From NCBI RefSeq assembly GCF_019749295.1, contig NZ_JACWFG010000004.1:181856-245855 (forward strand): a DNA stretch of 64,000 nt, in the 5' to 3' direction. The notes under the pieces were generated by a model. It searched no databases, was not told the origin of the DNA, and saw nothing but the letters and a program-made list of their open reading frames with translations. This DNA comes from Neobacillus niacini (GTDB taxonomy: Bacteria > Bacillota > Bacilli > Bacillales > Cytobacillaceae). The translations under genes were made by a program, and so were the position numbers. Positions 1 to 7,706 of this stretch are shown one piece after another; the first letter of the stretch is position 1; the number at the start of each line of letters is the position of its first letter.

Positions 1-1
1 A

Positions 2-1084
2 GCAAACTTCGGAATGGGTCTATATAACTTCCGTAAGGAATTGTTAGAGGAGCTAATAAACCAAAAAAATGAGGTTATTATTGCACTACCTAATGATGAA
101 TATGTTCCCAAGCTAAAAAGTTTGGGTTGTGAATTTATGGAAACTCACCTTGAAAGACGTGGAACAAATCCAATTAAAGATTTAAAGCTTTTGCTCCATT
201 ACATAAAAATAATCAAACGAATTACACCAGACGTTGTTTTAACCTATACGATTAAACCAAATGTCTATGGTGGTCTTGCATGTAGAATTACCCAAACACC
301 ATACTTCACAAACATAACTGGGCTAGGTACAGCAGTTGAAAATAAGGGGATTATGCAGAAAATCACATTGATGCTCTATAAATTAGGATTGAAAAAAGCA
401 TCATGTTTATACTTCCAAAATAGGACGAATCTAAAGTTCTTCTCTAATCAAAATATTGTGAAGAATAAAACAAGATTAGTTCCAGGCTCTGGTGTGAATT
501 TAGAGCAGCATATTTTTGAGGACTATCCTTCCAGAAATCAGAATATTAGATTTATTTTTATAGGAAGAATCATGAAATCAAAGGGGATAGAGGAACTGCT
601 GGAAGCAGCTAAAATTGTCAAACAAGAATATCCAAATACACATTTTGATTTAATTGGCCATTGTGAAGAAGATTATCAACAACAATTGAGTGAGCTAAAT
701 AAATCAGAGGTAATTAACTATCACGGTCAACAATCTGATGTCCACTCTTTTATCAAAAATTCTCACGCTACAATCCTTCCTTCCTATCATGAGGGAACCG
801 CAAATGTATTGCTGGAATCTGCCTCATCTGGTCGGCCAGTTCTGGCATCAAGAGTACCTGGCTGTAAGGAAACTTTTGATGAAGGCATCAGTGGTTTTGG
901 TTTTGAGGTTAGGAGTGTTGATAGTTTAGTTGAGTCAATCATTAAGTTTATTAATCTATCTTATGAGCAAAAAAAGGCAATGGGGATTGCTGGACGTAAA
1001 AAGATGGAAAAAGAATATGATCGGAAAATTGTAATAAATGCATACTTGGAGGAAATCAGAAATTTAAAGGGGGGAACGATATGA
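2..1084 (+). CDS. Glycosyltransferase family 4 (5'-truncated)
   Basis: The frame is open to the window edge and reads Ala-Asn-Phe-Gly before the first Met at position 14, so the true start lies upstream. The protein is a GT-B retaining glycosyltransferase. The N-terminal half has the GLYNFRKEL acceptor-domain segment, and the C-terminal half has the donor-site pattern FIGRIMKSKGIEELLEA followed by PSYHEGTANVLLESAS, which carries the E-x7-E type motif. It resembles HexNAc and galactosyl transferases of capsule and EPS clusters. The stop overlaps the next start as ATGA, so it is translationally coupled to the nucleotide-sugar dehydrogenase. It probably adds a sugar to an undecaprenyl-linked repeat unit in the cytoplasm. 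Donor and linkage cannot be read from sequence. Confidence 0.85.
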   Translation, partial: ANFGMGLYNFRKELLEELINQKNEVIIALPNDEYVPKLKSLGCEFMETHLERRGTNPIKDLKLLLHYIKIIKRITPDVVLTYTIKPNVYGGLACRITQTPYFTNITGLGTAVENKGIMQKITLMLYKLGLKKASCLYFQNRTNLKFFSNQNIVKNKTRLVPGSGVNLEQHIFEDYPSRNQNIRFIFIGRIMKSKGIEELLEAAKIVKQEYPNTHFDLIGHCEEDYQQQLSELNKSEVINYHGQQSDVHSFIKNSHATILPSYHEGTANVLLESASSGRPVLASRVPGCKETFDEGISGFGFEVRSVDSLVESIIKFINLSYEQKKAMGIAGRKKMEKEYDRKIVINAYLEEIRNLKGGTI

Positions 1085-2469
1085 AATTATACGAAAAGAT
1101 TGTTAACAGAGAAGAAAAAGTATCTTTGATTGGCCTAGGCTATGTTGGTATGCCGATTGCGGTTTCTTTTGCTAAGAAAGTTGATGTCATTGGCTTCGAT
1201 GTTAATCGAGAAAAGATTGAACTCTATAAAAAGGGTATTGATCCTACAAAAGAAGTGGGAAATGAAGTAATAAAAAATACTCCAGTTGATTTCACCTCAG
1301 ACGAAAAAAAGCTCAGAGAAGCAAGGTTTCATATAGTGGCAGTACCAACGCCAGTAAAAGAAGATCGTACACCAGATTTAACCCCTATAGAATCAGCAAG
1401 TCGTACCCTAGGTAGAAATTTAACAAAAGGGTCTATTGTTGTTTTCGAATCAACCGTTTATCCAGGCGTAACAGAGGATATTTGTGTTCCTATCTTGGAA
1501 AATGAATCTGGATTAAAGTGTGGAGTTGATTTTAAAGTTGGATATTCCCCAGAACGAATTAATCCAGGAGATCAAGAACATAGGCTAGAAACGATAACGA
1601 AGGTAGTTTCTGGCATGGATAAAGAGACACTCGATATCGTGGCAAAAGTGTATGAGCTAGTTGTTGATGTTGGTGTTTATAAAGCGGAAAGTATTAAGGT
1701 AGCTGAAGCAGCAAAGGTTATAGAAAATTCACAGCGGGATATTAACATTGCATTTATGAATGAACTATCAATTATCTTTAATAAGATGGGCATTGATACA
1801 AAAGCAGTACTAGAGGCAGCAGGAACAAAATGGAACTTTCTGAAATTCTCACCTGGACTCGTAGGTGGTCACTGTATTGGTGTTGATCCATATTATCTTA
1901 CATATAAAGCAGAGCAAATGGGCTATTATTCTCAGATTATACTTTCGGGAAGAAAAATTAATGATGATATGGGGAAGTATGTAGCTGAGAGTACGGTGAA
2001 AAGTATGATAAAGGCAAATAAACAAATAAATGGATCAAGAGTGGCAATCTTTGGGGTCACCTTTAAAGAGAACTGTCCTGATGTTCGTAATTCAAAAGTG
2101 GTAGATGTCATCAAAGAACTTGAAGAGTATGGAATTGAGGTAAAAGTGGTTGATCCTCTCGCGGATAGAGATGATCTATGGCATGAATATAGAATTAATC
2201 CAAGTGAAATCCATGACATTAAAGATGTGGATGCAGTTATCTTTTCAGTGCCACACGATGAGTTTAAAACTATTACATTAGAGGACGTTAAAGGGATGTA
2301 TAGATCATCAGGGCAAAAGTATATTCCATTTGAAGCTATGAATGAAGTAGCAGCGTCATCAGAGATAAATACAGTTCTTGAAAATAAAAATCATGTGTTA
2401 ATGGATATCAAGGGAGTTTTTAATCGAACAGAAGCAGAGAGTGCTGGTTTCTTATATTGGAGGTTATAG
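1081..2469 (+). CDS. UDP-N-acetylhexosamine dehydrogenase (TviB/WbpO-like)
   Basis: This 462-residue protein belongs to the UDP-glucose/GDP-mannose dehydrogenase superfamily. The N-terminal Rossmann motif is GLGYVGMP. The central segment has the catalytic-cysteine motif GGHCIGVDPYYL, and the C-terminal UDP-binding domain starts near IFGVTFKENCPDVRNSKV. The NAD-dependent oxidation converts UDP-HexNAc to the uronic acid. The next gene is a UDP-GlcNAc 4-epimerase-like protein, the classical TviB/TviC or WbpO/WbpP pairing, so the likely product is UDP-GalNAcA for the exopolysaccharide. The substrate assignment is inferred from family and neighbour. It starts within the stop codon of the upstream glycosyltransferase. 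Confidence 0.88.
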   Translation: MKLYEKIVNREEKVSLIGLGYVGMPIAVSFAKKVDVIGFDVNREKIELYKKGIDPTKEVGNEVIKNTPVDFTSDEKKLREARFHIVAVPTPVKEDRTPDLTPIESASRTLGRNLTKGSIVVFESTVYPGVTEDICVPILENESGLKCGVDFKVGYSPERINPGDQEHRLETITKVVSGMDKETLDIVAKVYELVVDVGVYKAESIKVAEAAKVIENSQRDINIAFMNELSIIFNKMGIDTKAVLEAAGTKWNFLKFSPGLVGGHCIGVDPYYLTYKAEQMGYYSQIILSGRKINDDMGKYVAESTVKSMIKANKQINGSRVAIFGVTFKENCPDVRNSKVVDVIKELEEYGIEVKVVDPLADRDDLWHEYRINPSEIHDIKDVDAVIFSVPHDEFKTITLEDVKGMYRSSGQKYIPFEAMNEVAASSEINTVLENKNHVLMDIKGVFNRTEAESAGFLYWRL

Positions 2470-2470
2470 A

Positions 2471-3463
2471 GTGGGATATGAAAATATAAGTTTTCCAAAA
2501 GGTTCAACATTTTTAGTAACTGGTTCAGCAGGATTTATTGGTTCTAATTTAGTTGAAGCTATTCTGAATTTAGGCTATCAAGTTAGAGGACTTGATAACT
2601 ATTCAACAGGAAAAAAAGAAAATGTACAACAGTTTATATTTAATTCCAACTATGAATTCATCAAAGGAGATATACGTGAATTTAATACATGTTTAGAAGC
2701 TTGTGAAGGAGTAGATTATGTCCTCCATCAAGCTGCTTGGGGGAGCGTTCCTAGAAGTATTGAGATGCCTTTGTTATATGAAGAAATTAATATTAAAGGT
2801 ACGTTAAACATGATGGAAGCAGCAAGACAACTTGGTGTTAAAAAATTTGTTTATGCATCAAGTTCATCCGTTTATGGTGATGAGCCTAATCTGCCTAAAA
2901 AAGAAGGTAGAGTGGGCAATGTTCTATCACCCTACGCACTTACCAAAAAGGTAAATGAGGAGTATGGCAGGCTCTATACAAAGTTATATGGACTTGATAC
3001 CTATGGGTTACGATATTTCAATGTATTTGGAAGAAGGCAGGATCCGAGTGGTGTCTATGCTGCAGTTATCCCGAAATTTATTAAACAATTACTGAATAAT
3101 GATAGTCCGACTATCAATGGAGATGGGAAACAGAGCAGGGATTTTACGTATATTGAAAATGTAATTGAGGCTAATTTGAAAGCATGTAACGCTAAGAGTG
3201 AAGTGGCAGGACATGCTTTTAATATAGCTTACGGTGGAAGAGAGTTTTTAATTGATATCTATAATCAGTTGAAGAATGCACTGGGGAAGGATATTCAGCC
3301 CATATTCGGACCTACGAGAAAGGGAGATATTAAGCATAGTAATGCCGATATATCTAAAGCACAAGAAATGCTTGGCTACGAACCAGAATGGAGTTTCGAG
3401 CAAGGAATTGAAGCAGCGATAGAGTGGTATAAAAGTAATTTGGGAAGTTTAAGCCATTCCTAG
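2471..3463 (+). CDS. UDP-GlcNAc 4-epimerase-like NAD-dependent epimerase (TviC/WbpP-like)
   Basis: This is an extended short-chain dehydrogenase of 330 residues. The NAD-binding motif is TGSAGFIGSN, the catalytic Ser lies in the ASSSSVYG segment, and the catalytic Tyr/Lys are in SPYALTKK. The substrate loop GRRQDPSGVYAAVIPKF is typical of UDP-HexNAc 4-epimerases. I chose GTG 2471 because GGAGGT (2459-2464) sits 6 bases upstream. The longer reading from GTG 2441 adds ten residues and has no matching ribosome binding site. It follows the dehydrogenase without a gap, and the two together would interconvert and oxidise UDP-GlcNAc and UDP-GalNAc species. Confidence 0.88.
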   Translation: MGYENISFPKGSTFLVTGSAGFIGSNLVEAILNLGYQVRGLDNYSTGKKENVQQFIFNSNYEFIKGDIREFNTCLEACEGVDYVLHQAAWGSVPRSIEMPLLYEEINIKGTLNMMEAARQLGVKKFVYASSSSVYGDEPNLPKKEGRVGNVLSPYALTKKVNEEYGRLYTKLYGLDTYGLRYFNVFGRRQDPSGVYAAVIPKFIKQLLNNDSPTINGDGKQSRDFTYIENVIEANLKACNAKSEVAGHAFNIAYGGREFLIDIYNQLKNALGKDIQPIFGPTRKGDIKHSNADISKAQEMLGYEPEWSFEQGIEAAIEWYKSNLGSLSHS

Positions 3464-3520
3464 TTCTAAAGTTTATCCGCCAGGAGGTTTTTATAATACT
3501 GCATACTAGGAGGGTAGTGA

Positions 3521-4630
3521 ATGAGTAAACCGATAAGAGTTTTACATGTAGTAGTCAATATGAACAGGGGCGGGGCTGAAACGCTTATTATGAATTTATA
3601 TCGGAATATCGACCGATCCAAAGTTCAATTTGACTTTCTGACATGTAAAGATGGAATATTTGATAGTGAGATAAAAGAACTCGGGGGAACAATTTACCGA
3701 ATTCCATATGTGAGTGAAGCAGGTCATTTTGGTTACATAAAATCCCTTAACGACTTTTTCTCTAGACATGACGATTATACTATCGTCCATTCTCATTTAA
3801 ATCGCATGAGTGGTTTTGTATTACGTGCTGCAAAGAAAGCTGGGATCCATTATTGTATCACTCACAGTCATAATACTGGGGGTGAAGGAGGGATTTTAAC
3901 AAAAGGATATAAATGGTACTCTGGATTATTTATTCCCTCCAACTCTGATTATACCCTAGCTTGTTCCCAAGCTGCTGCTAAATGGCTATTTGGCAAAAGA
4001 TCAAGTTCCACAACATTACTTAATAATGGAATAGAACCAGAATTGTTCAGTTACTCTCCTGATATTAGAATGACAAAAAGAATGGAATTAGGGATTAGTG
4101 ACCAATTTGTAATTGGGCATGTTGGCAGATTTACAAAACAAAAAAATCACAAATTTCTACTAGAGGTTTTTGCAGAATTTGTAAAAAGAAAACCAGAGTC
4201 TATTTTATTATTATGTGGTGACGGGATATTACGAAAGGATATTGAACAAAGAGTAAATGAATTAAATATACAAAGTAAAGTTAAGTTCCTAGGTGTCAGA
4301 AGCGATATTAATAAATTACTTCAAGCTTTTGACTTATTTGTATTTCCTTCACTACATGAAGGACTGCCAGTCACGCTTATTGAGGCTCAAGCTGCAGGGA
4401 TTCCTTGCTTGATATCAGAAGAAATAACAAAAGAGGTTGACATGGGGTTAGAATTAATGAAATTTATAGAACTTACAAGTGTAGATTCATGGGTTACTGA
4501 ACTAGAAAACTCTAGTGTGGAAAGAAGAGAACGTAATACCTCTAAACTAAAAATGCTAAGAGATAAAGGCTATGATATAAAAAATACAGCAAGATGGCTA
4601 GAAGATTTTTATTTATCAAATGCGAGGTGA
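3521..4630 (+). CDS. Glycosyltransferase family 4 (EpsF-like)
   Basis: This 369-residue GT-B glycosyltransferase has the N-terminal signature HVVVNMNRGGAETLIMNLY seen in EpsF/CapM-type enzymes. A THSHNTGGEGG segment lies in the acceptor domain. The C-terminal donor domain has GHVGRFTKQKNHKFLLE and FPSLHEGLPVTLIEAQAAG. A good ribosome binding site (AGGAGGGT) precedes ATG 3521. There is a 57-base gap from the epimerase but no obvious terminator, so it probably belongs to the same EPS operon. The protein is cytoplasmic or peripherally membrane bound. The sugar it transfers is not predictable. Confidence 0.87.
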   Translation: MSKPIRVLHVVVNMNRGGAETLIMNLYRNIDRSKVQFDFLTCKDGIFDSEIKELGGTIYRIPYVSEAGHFGYIKSLNDFFSRHDDYTIVHSHLNRMSGFVLRAAKKAGIHYCITHSHNTGGEGGILTKGYKWYSGLFIPSNSDYTLACSQAAAKWLFGKRSSSTTLLNNGIEPELFSYSPDIRMTKRMELGISDQFVIGHVGRFTKQKNHKFLLEVFAEFVKRKPESILLLCGDGILRKDIEQRVNELNIQSKVKFLGVRSDINKLLQAFDLFVFPSLHEGLPVTLIEAQAAGIPCLISEEITKEVDMGLELMKFIELTSVDSWVTELENSSVERRERNTSKLKMLRDKGYDIKNTARWLEDFYLSNAR

Positions 4631-4635
4631 TGATC

Positions 4636-5520
4636 TTGCCGATATTAACTATTTTTACCCCGACATATAATAGGGCATATACACTTCACCATTGTTATGA
4701 GAGCTTAAAAAGACAATCGAATAAAGAATTTATTTGGTTAATTGTTGATGACGGGTCAACTGATAATACGGAAGATTTAGTTAGAAGTTGGATGACCGAA
4801 AATATTATATCGATTCGGTATTACCAACAAGAAAACCAAGGGATGCATGGAGCGCATAATACGGCTTATTCTTTAATTGATACAGAATTAAATGTTTGTA
4901 TAGACAGCGATGACTACATGCCGGATGATGCAGTTGAAAAAATTATTTCTTTTTGGAAAGCAAATGGTAGTGAAGAAATAGGAGGTATAGTCGGCCTAGA
5001 TTGCAATACCAGTGGGGAAATAATAGGAACAGAACTACCAAGCGATATTAAAAGTTCAACACTTTATAACCTTTATAACAAGTATGGAGTTAAGGGTGAT
5101 AAAAAGTTAGTATATCGGACGAAACTAACGAAGAAGTATCCATACCCTGTTTATCATAATGAAAGATTAGTGCCGCTTTCCTATAAATATTACAAGCTTG
5201 ACCAAGAATATGAACTGCTATTAATGAATGAGGCACTTTGTTGTGTGGAGTATCTTCCGGATGGATCGTCTATGAATATCATAAAACAATACAAAATCAG
5301 TCCAAGGGGATTTAGATTTTATCGAATGGAAATGATGAAATTACCAAACACTTCGTTACTCTTCAAATTTAAGCAAGCCATCCATTATGTATCTTGCAGT
5401 ATTTTTGCAGAAAGTAAAGGTGTTTTAAGGCATTCACCCCAAAAGCTACTGACACTTATTGCTTTACCATTTGGTATAGCACTCAATAAATATATTTTAA
5501 ATAAGGTGTCAGAAAAATAA
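4636..5520 (+). CDS. Glycosyltransferase family 2
   Basis: This GT-A inverting glycosyltransferase of 294 residues begins MPILTIFTPTYNRAYTL. It has the nucleotide-binding VDDGSTDNT segment and the metal-binding DSDD at about residues 87-90. The C-terminal part is less conserved and rich in aromatic residues. TTG 4636 fits the Shine-Dalgarno GAGGTGAT (4624-4631) best. ATG 4630, two codons earlier and overlapping the previous stop, is also possible. It is coupled to the EpsF-like gene upstream and is part of the same polysaccharide assembly line. Acceptor and donor are unknown. Confidence 0.85.
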   Translation: MPILTIFTPTYNRAYTLHHCYESLKRQSNKEFIWLIVDDGSTDNTEDLVRSWMTENIISIRYYQQENQGMHGAHNTAYSLIDTELNVCIDSDDYMPDDAVEKIISFWKANGSEEIGGIVGLDCNTSGEIIGTELPSDIKSSTLYNLYNKYGVKGDKKLVYRTKLTKKYPYPVYHNERLVPLSYKYYKLDQEYELLLMNEALCCVEYLPDGSSMNIIKQYKISPRGFRFYRMEMMKLPNTSLLFKFKQAIHYVSCSIFAESKGVLRHSPQKLLTLIALPFGIALNKYILNKVSEK

Positions 5521-5620
5521 AGTCTATCTCAATAACTTATCCTACTTGCAAAACAAATAATTCAATCTGTAAATATTAAGGTTGGAGAAAAATTAGCTAA
5601 ATTAAGGAAGACACCCCTAT

Positions 5621-6097
5621 ATGAGATCAATAGGTCGATTTACTATTTCAATTGCTCCATTTATTTATATGTACTTGATTTGGCAGCAAACAAGCCACTT
5701 TGACCCAGATTCTGTCAGTGATTTAACAAAGTTAATAAACCCCTTTGTTATACTAGCGATTGGTGCTGCATTAGAGTTTGGACATTTCTTTGAGTTTGGA
5801 ATTCTATATCTTCTTTTAATAATGTTTTTTCTTTTATATGGACCTTTAAAGAAATGGAAAGAAGTAGTAGTGTTGGTTTTATCCATCGGATATGGAGTGA
5901 TAGATGAAATTCATCAACTATATGTACCTTTTAGGTCTTTCTCTATTATTGATCTAGTAAAAAACGCTATTGGCGTTTTTGTAATTGCCATTCTTATTCA
6001 TAGGAAATATTTTAATAGTAATGGGTCTAGATTTGGTCGATTTCTAAGAAGAAGTACTTTATTTTTCAAAGAAGATAAATCAAAAGTTAATTTTTAA
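5621..6097 (+). CDS. VanZ-like membrane protein
   Basis: A 158-residue protein with about four hydrophobic segments. Its GVIDEIHQLYVPFRSFSIIDLVKNAIGV stretch is the hallmark of the VanZ family (the conserved DEIHQ...R..S..D motif). VanZ-like proteins are small polytopic membrane proteins. VanZ itself gives low-level teicoplanin resistance, but relatives are often found beside EPS genes with unknown roles. A 100-base gap separates it from the glycosyltransferase. AAGGA lies 12 bases before ATG 5621, a slightly long spacing. It probably ends the EPS operon and has no visible link to glycopeptide resistance here. Confidence 0.8.
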   Translation: MRSIGRFTISIAPFIYMYLIWQQTSHFDPDSVSDLTKLINPFVILAIGAALEFGHFFEFGILYLLLIMFFLLYGPLKKWKEVVVLVLSIGYGVIDEIHQLYVPFRSFSIIDLVKNAIGVFVIAILIHRKYFNSNGSRFGRFLRRSTLFFKEDKSKVNF

Positions 6098-6134
6098 CCC
6101 ATTGTTTGGTATCAGCGGAAGAAAGGTGGTTTTT

Positions 6135-6141
6135 TGTCGAA
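6135..6141 (+). promoter_or_regulatory. Putative Spo0A box upstream of the precursor gene
   Basis: TGTCGAA (within TTGTCGAA) matches the Spo0A DNA-binding core. It lies just before the SinR-like pair at 6147-6162 and about 95 bases upstream of the best -10 candidate for the precursor gene. A 7-base match is common by chance. The neighbouring SinR-like boxes, and the same motif upstream of the sinI-like gene at 12674, raise its credibility. Confidence 0.45.
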
Positions 6142-6146
6142 TGATT

Positions 6147-6162
6147 GTTCTTTAATAAGAAC
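6147..6162. promoter_or_regulatory. SinR-like operator, site 1
   Basis: GTTCTTTAATAAGAAC is an inverted pair of GTTCTTW heptamers. The SinR box of Bacillus subtilis is GTTCTYT, often in inverted or direct arrays at biofilm operons. The left half matches it exactly and the right half with one change. It lies in the 211-base gap between the VanZ-like gene and the precursor gene. Confidence 0.55.
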
Positions 6163-6229
6163 TATTATTAAATTATAATTTTAGGATAGAGGTTATTCAA
6201 TTATAATAGTAAGTTATTATTTTCAATTA

Positions 6230-6235
6230 TATAAT
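6230..6235 (+). promoter_or_regulatory. Candidate -10 box for the precursor operon
   Basis: TATAAT occurs at 6230-6235 in a very AT-rich stretch, and a second TATAAT is at 6202-6207. No convincing -35 hexamer is paired with either, which would suit an activator-dependent promoter. With this -10, transcription would begin near 6242 and the second SinR-like array (6253-6280) would lie in the early transcribed region. Confidence 0.35.
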
Positions 6236-6252
6236 TTAATCATCGATATTTT

Positions 6253-6280
6253 TTTGAACATTTAGTTCTTTATAATGAAC
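6253..6280. promoter_or_regulatory. SinR-like operator array, site 2
   Basis: Three half-sites lie within 28 bases: TTTGAAC (reverse of GTTCAAA, 6253-6259), GTTCTTT (6265-6271, exact SinR consensus) and AATGAAC (reverse of GTTCATT, 6274-6280). The last two form an inverted pair. The array ends 13 bases before the Shine-Dalgarno of the precursor gene, a good place for repression. Confidence 0.55.
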
Positions 6281-6308
6281 ATCCGTCCTGATAAAGGAGG
6301 TGAAAAGA

Positions 6309-6569
6309 GTGATTATAGAAAAGGTTTATACCCGTCCGATAGTTTTGAGTCATCAAATGATTCGCTTTGAAACTGCGCAAAGTTGGAATCCGGGTAAAGG
6401 AAAACATGATCATAAGGGCAAAGGGAATGGAGGAATACATTTCCCGCCAGGAAATCCAAATCCGCAGCCATGTGGAGCAGGTACACCTGGAAATGGTAAT
6501 AACAATGGGAACGGAAATGGTAATGGAAATACTGGTGTTGGCCAGTGTAATCCAAATGTAAATCCATAG
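6309..6569 (+). CDS. Putative RiPP-type precursor peptide, Gly/Asn-rich, YxxP leader
   Basis: This is an 86-residue peptide. GTG 6309 is chosen because AAAGGAGGTG has its GGAGG core at 6296-6300, 8 bases upstream; GTG 6300 would overlap that core. The leader carries Y7-x-x-P10, hydrophobic V12 and T22. These match the spacing of Tyr -17, Pro -14, Leu -12 and Thr -2 in lasso-peptide leaders, placing a possible core start at Q24. The core begins QSWNPGKGKHDHKGKGNGG, then becomes a Pro/Gly/Asn tract with (NG)n repeats between C55 and C80. There is no Asp/Glu at core positions 7-9, so a normal lasso ring is not possible. It lies directly before kinase, PqqD, peptidase and exporter genes and behind SinR-like boxes. 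It is probably a modified, exported peptide or small matrix protein. The function is unknown. Confidence 0.72.
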   Translation: MIIEKVYTRPIVLSHQMIRFETAQSWNPGKGKHDHKGKGNGGIHFPPGNPNPQPCGAGTPGNGNNNGNGNGNGNTGVGQCNPNVNP

Positions 6570-6595
6570 TACGTTCCAAGGTGGGAAGGTTGATG

Positions 6596-6617
6596 AGGAA
6601 AGTTCATTGACTTTCCT
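6596..6617 (+). terminator. Attenuator hairpin after the precursor gene
   Basis: AGGAAAGT-TCATTG-ACTTTCCT is a perfect 8-bp stem followed by an AT-rich tail (TATTAAATAATTTT). It lies between the precursor and the kinase gene. Partial terminators or processing hairpins here are common in peptide operons, where the precursor must be made in excess of its enzymes. Confidence 0.55.
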
Positions 6618-6648
6618 TATTAAATAATTTTAGGAGACCAATATAAAA

Positions 6649-7428
6649 ATGTTAAAAACGAAAATTGGCGACTTTTACATTCGAATCTTGTGTGAATCCA
6701 AAAATCTTCGGACCATGCTTGAAAAAAATTTTCACTCATACATACCCATAGGAAATAAACAACCTGACCTTGTAATTAATATTGAAGATGGATTTGGTGT
6801 ATCTTTCCAAGATTATTATGTAGACATCATGAAGGACAGTAACCAAATCTTCTATCGTCGTGCTGATTATTACATAAAGGTAGATTCAGATTTTAGAACT
6901 GCTTTGGTATCTGTTCACAATGAACTTGCACTAAAGCATGCACTAATGAACCTATTTAGTTCCTTCATCGTTTATCATAATTGGGGTCTGTTGATCCATT
7001 CATCCTGTGTAATTGATAATGGAAGGGCACATATATTTTCAGGGCAATCCGGGGCAGGTAAATCGACTGCAGCTAAACTATCCTTTCCACGTAATCTCCT
7101 CTCAGATGAAGCAACCCTTGTAAAAATCACGGAAGAGGATGTACAGGTCTATAATTCTCCTTTTCGCAGTGAAATTGAGGCGGACTCATTTAGCGGGAAC
7201 CTTTCATTAGGCAGTGTACAAATTCTTTTCCAAGCACTTCAAAATAAGCGTGAAAGGGTAGCAAAGTCTGAAGCTCTTTTTCAATTAATGGATAAGGTTT
7301 TCTTTTGGCCCCATAGCCAGGAAGAAACCAGCAGAATTATGAAGCTAATGACACTAATGGTAAAGCAAGTACCAGTTTATGAACTTCATTTTCAAAAAAA
7401 TAATTCATTTTGGGAGTTAATATCATGA
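6649..7428 (+). CDS. HPr kinase-like protein of the peptide cassette
   Basis: A 259-residue protein with a central P-loop, GQSGAGKST at residues 132-140, of the HPr kinase/phosphorylase type. It is preceded by the HSSCVIDNG strand usual for this family and followed by LLSDEATLV, the region of the second acidic motif. It lacks the N-terminal domain of true HprK. Relatives sit in paeninodin-type lasso clusters, where they phosphorylate the precursor, and in other PqqD/nucleotidyltransferase systems. The precursor here has no C-terminal Ser, so the target residue (if any) must differ. The stop overlaps the PqqD-like start as ATGA. Confidence 0.82.
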   Translation: MLKTKIGDFYIRILCESKNLRTMLEKNFHSYIPIGNKQPDLVINIEDGFGVSFQDYYVDIMKDSNQIFYRRADYYIKVDSDFRTALVSVHNELALKHALMNLFSSFIVYHNWGLLIHSSCVIDNGRAHIFSGQSGAGKSTAAKLSFPRNLLSDEATLVKITEEDVQVYNSPFRSEIEADSFSGNLSLGSVQILFQALQNKRERVAKSEALFQLMDKVFFWPHSQEETSRIMKLMTLMVKQVPVYELHFQKNNSFWELIS

Positions 7429-7706
7429 TGACTCATTTTATTCAAAAAGGAAATGTAGAAGCAACCGAATTAGATGGTGAATGGATCATCTTAAATACAG
7501 AACAATATACCATTACGAAATTAAATGGAGCAGGAGGGCTTTGCTGGTCCTTGCTAAATAAGATCCAAACTGTTGATACTCTTGTTAATTCCTTGATTGA
7601 GGAGTATAAAACAATCCAAAACAAAGAACAAGTCAAACAAGATATTGAAGAATTCCTGGCTAATCTTACCGAGTGTGGGTTGATTGAACATGTTAATCGA
7701 CCATAG
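7425..7706 (+). CDS. PqqD-family RiPP recognition protein
   Basis: A 93-residue PqqD-like protein. The pattern ELDGEWIILNTEQYTITKLNGAGGLCWSLL and the C-terminal helices (EEFLANLTECGLIE) match PqqD/lasso B1 proteins. These form a winged-helix RiPP recognition element that binds the leader. ATG 7425 has GGGAG (7412-7416) 8 bases upstream and overlaps the kinase stop. The YxxP leader in the upstream peptide is the expected ligand of such a domain. That binding is inferred from the family. Confidence 0.85.
   Translation: MMTHFIQKGNVEATELDGEWIILNTEQYTITKLNGAGGLCWSLLNKIQTVDTLVNSLIEEYKTIQNKEQVKQDIEEFLANLTECGLIEHVNRP

Noticed and set aside
5621..6097. Glycopeptide resistance function for the VanZ-like gene
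   Set aside because: No vanA/vanH/vanX-type genes are present and the neighbours are EPS genes.
6313..6607. Open frames on the - strand and in another + frame over the precursor gene
   Set aside because: They are shadows of a Gly/Asn/Pro-rich coding sequence and have no ribosome binding site. The chosen frame has AAAGGAGGTG, the YxxP leader and conserved-type partners.
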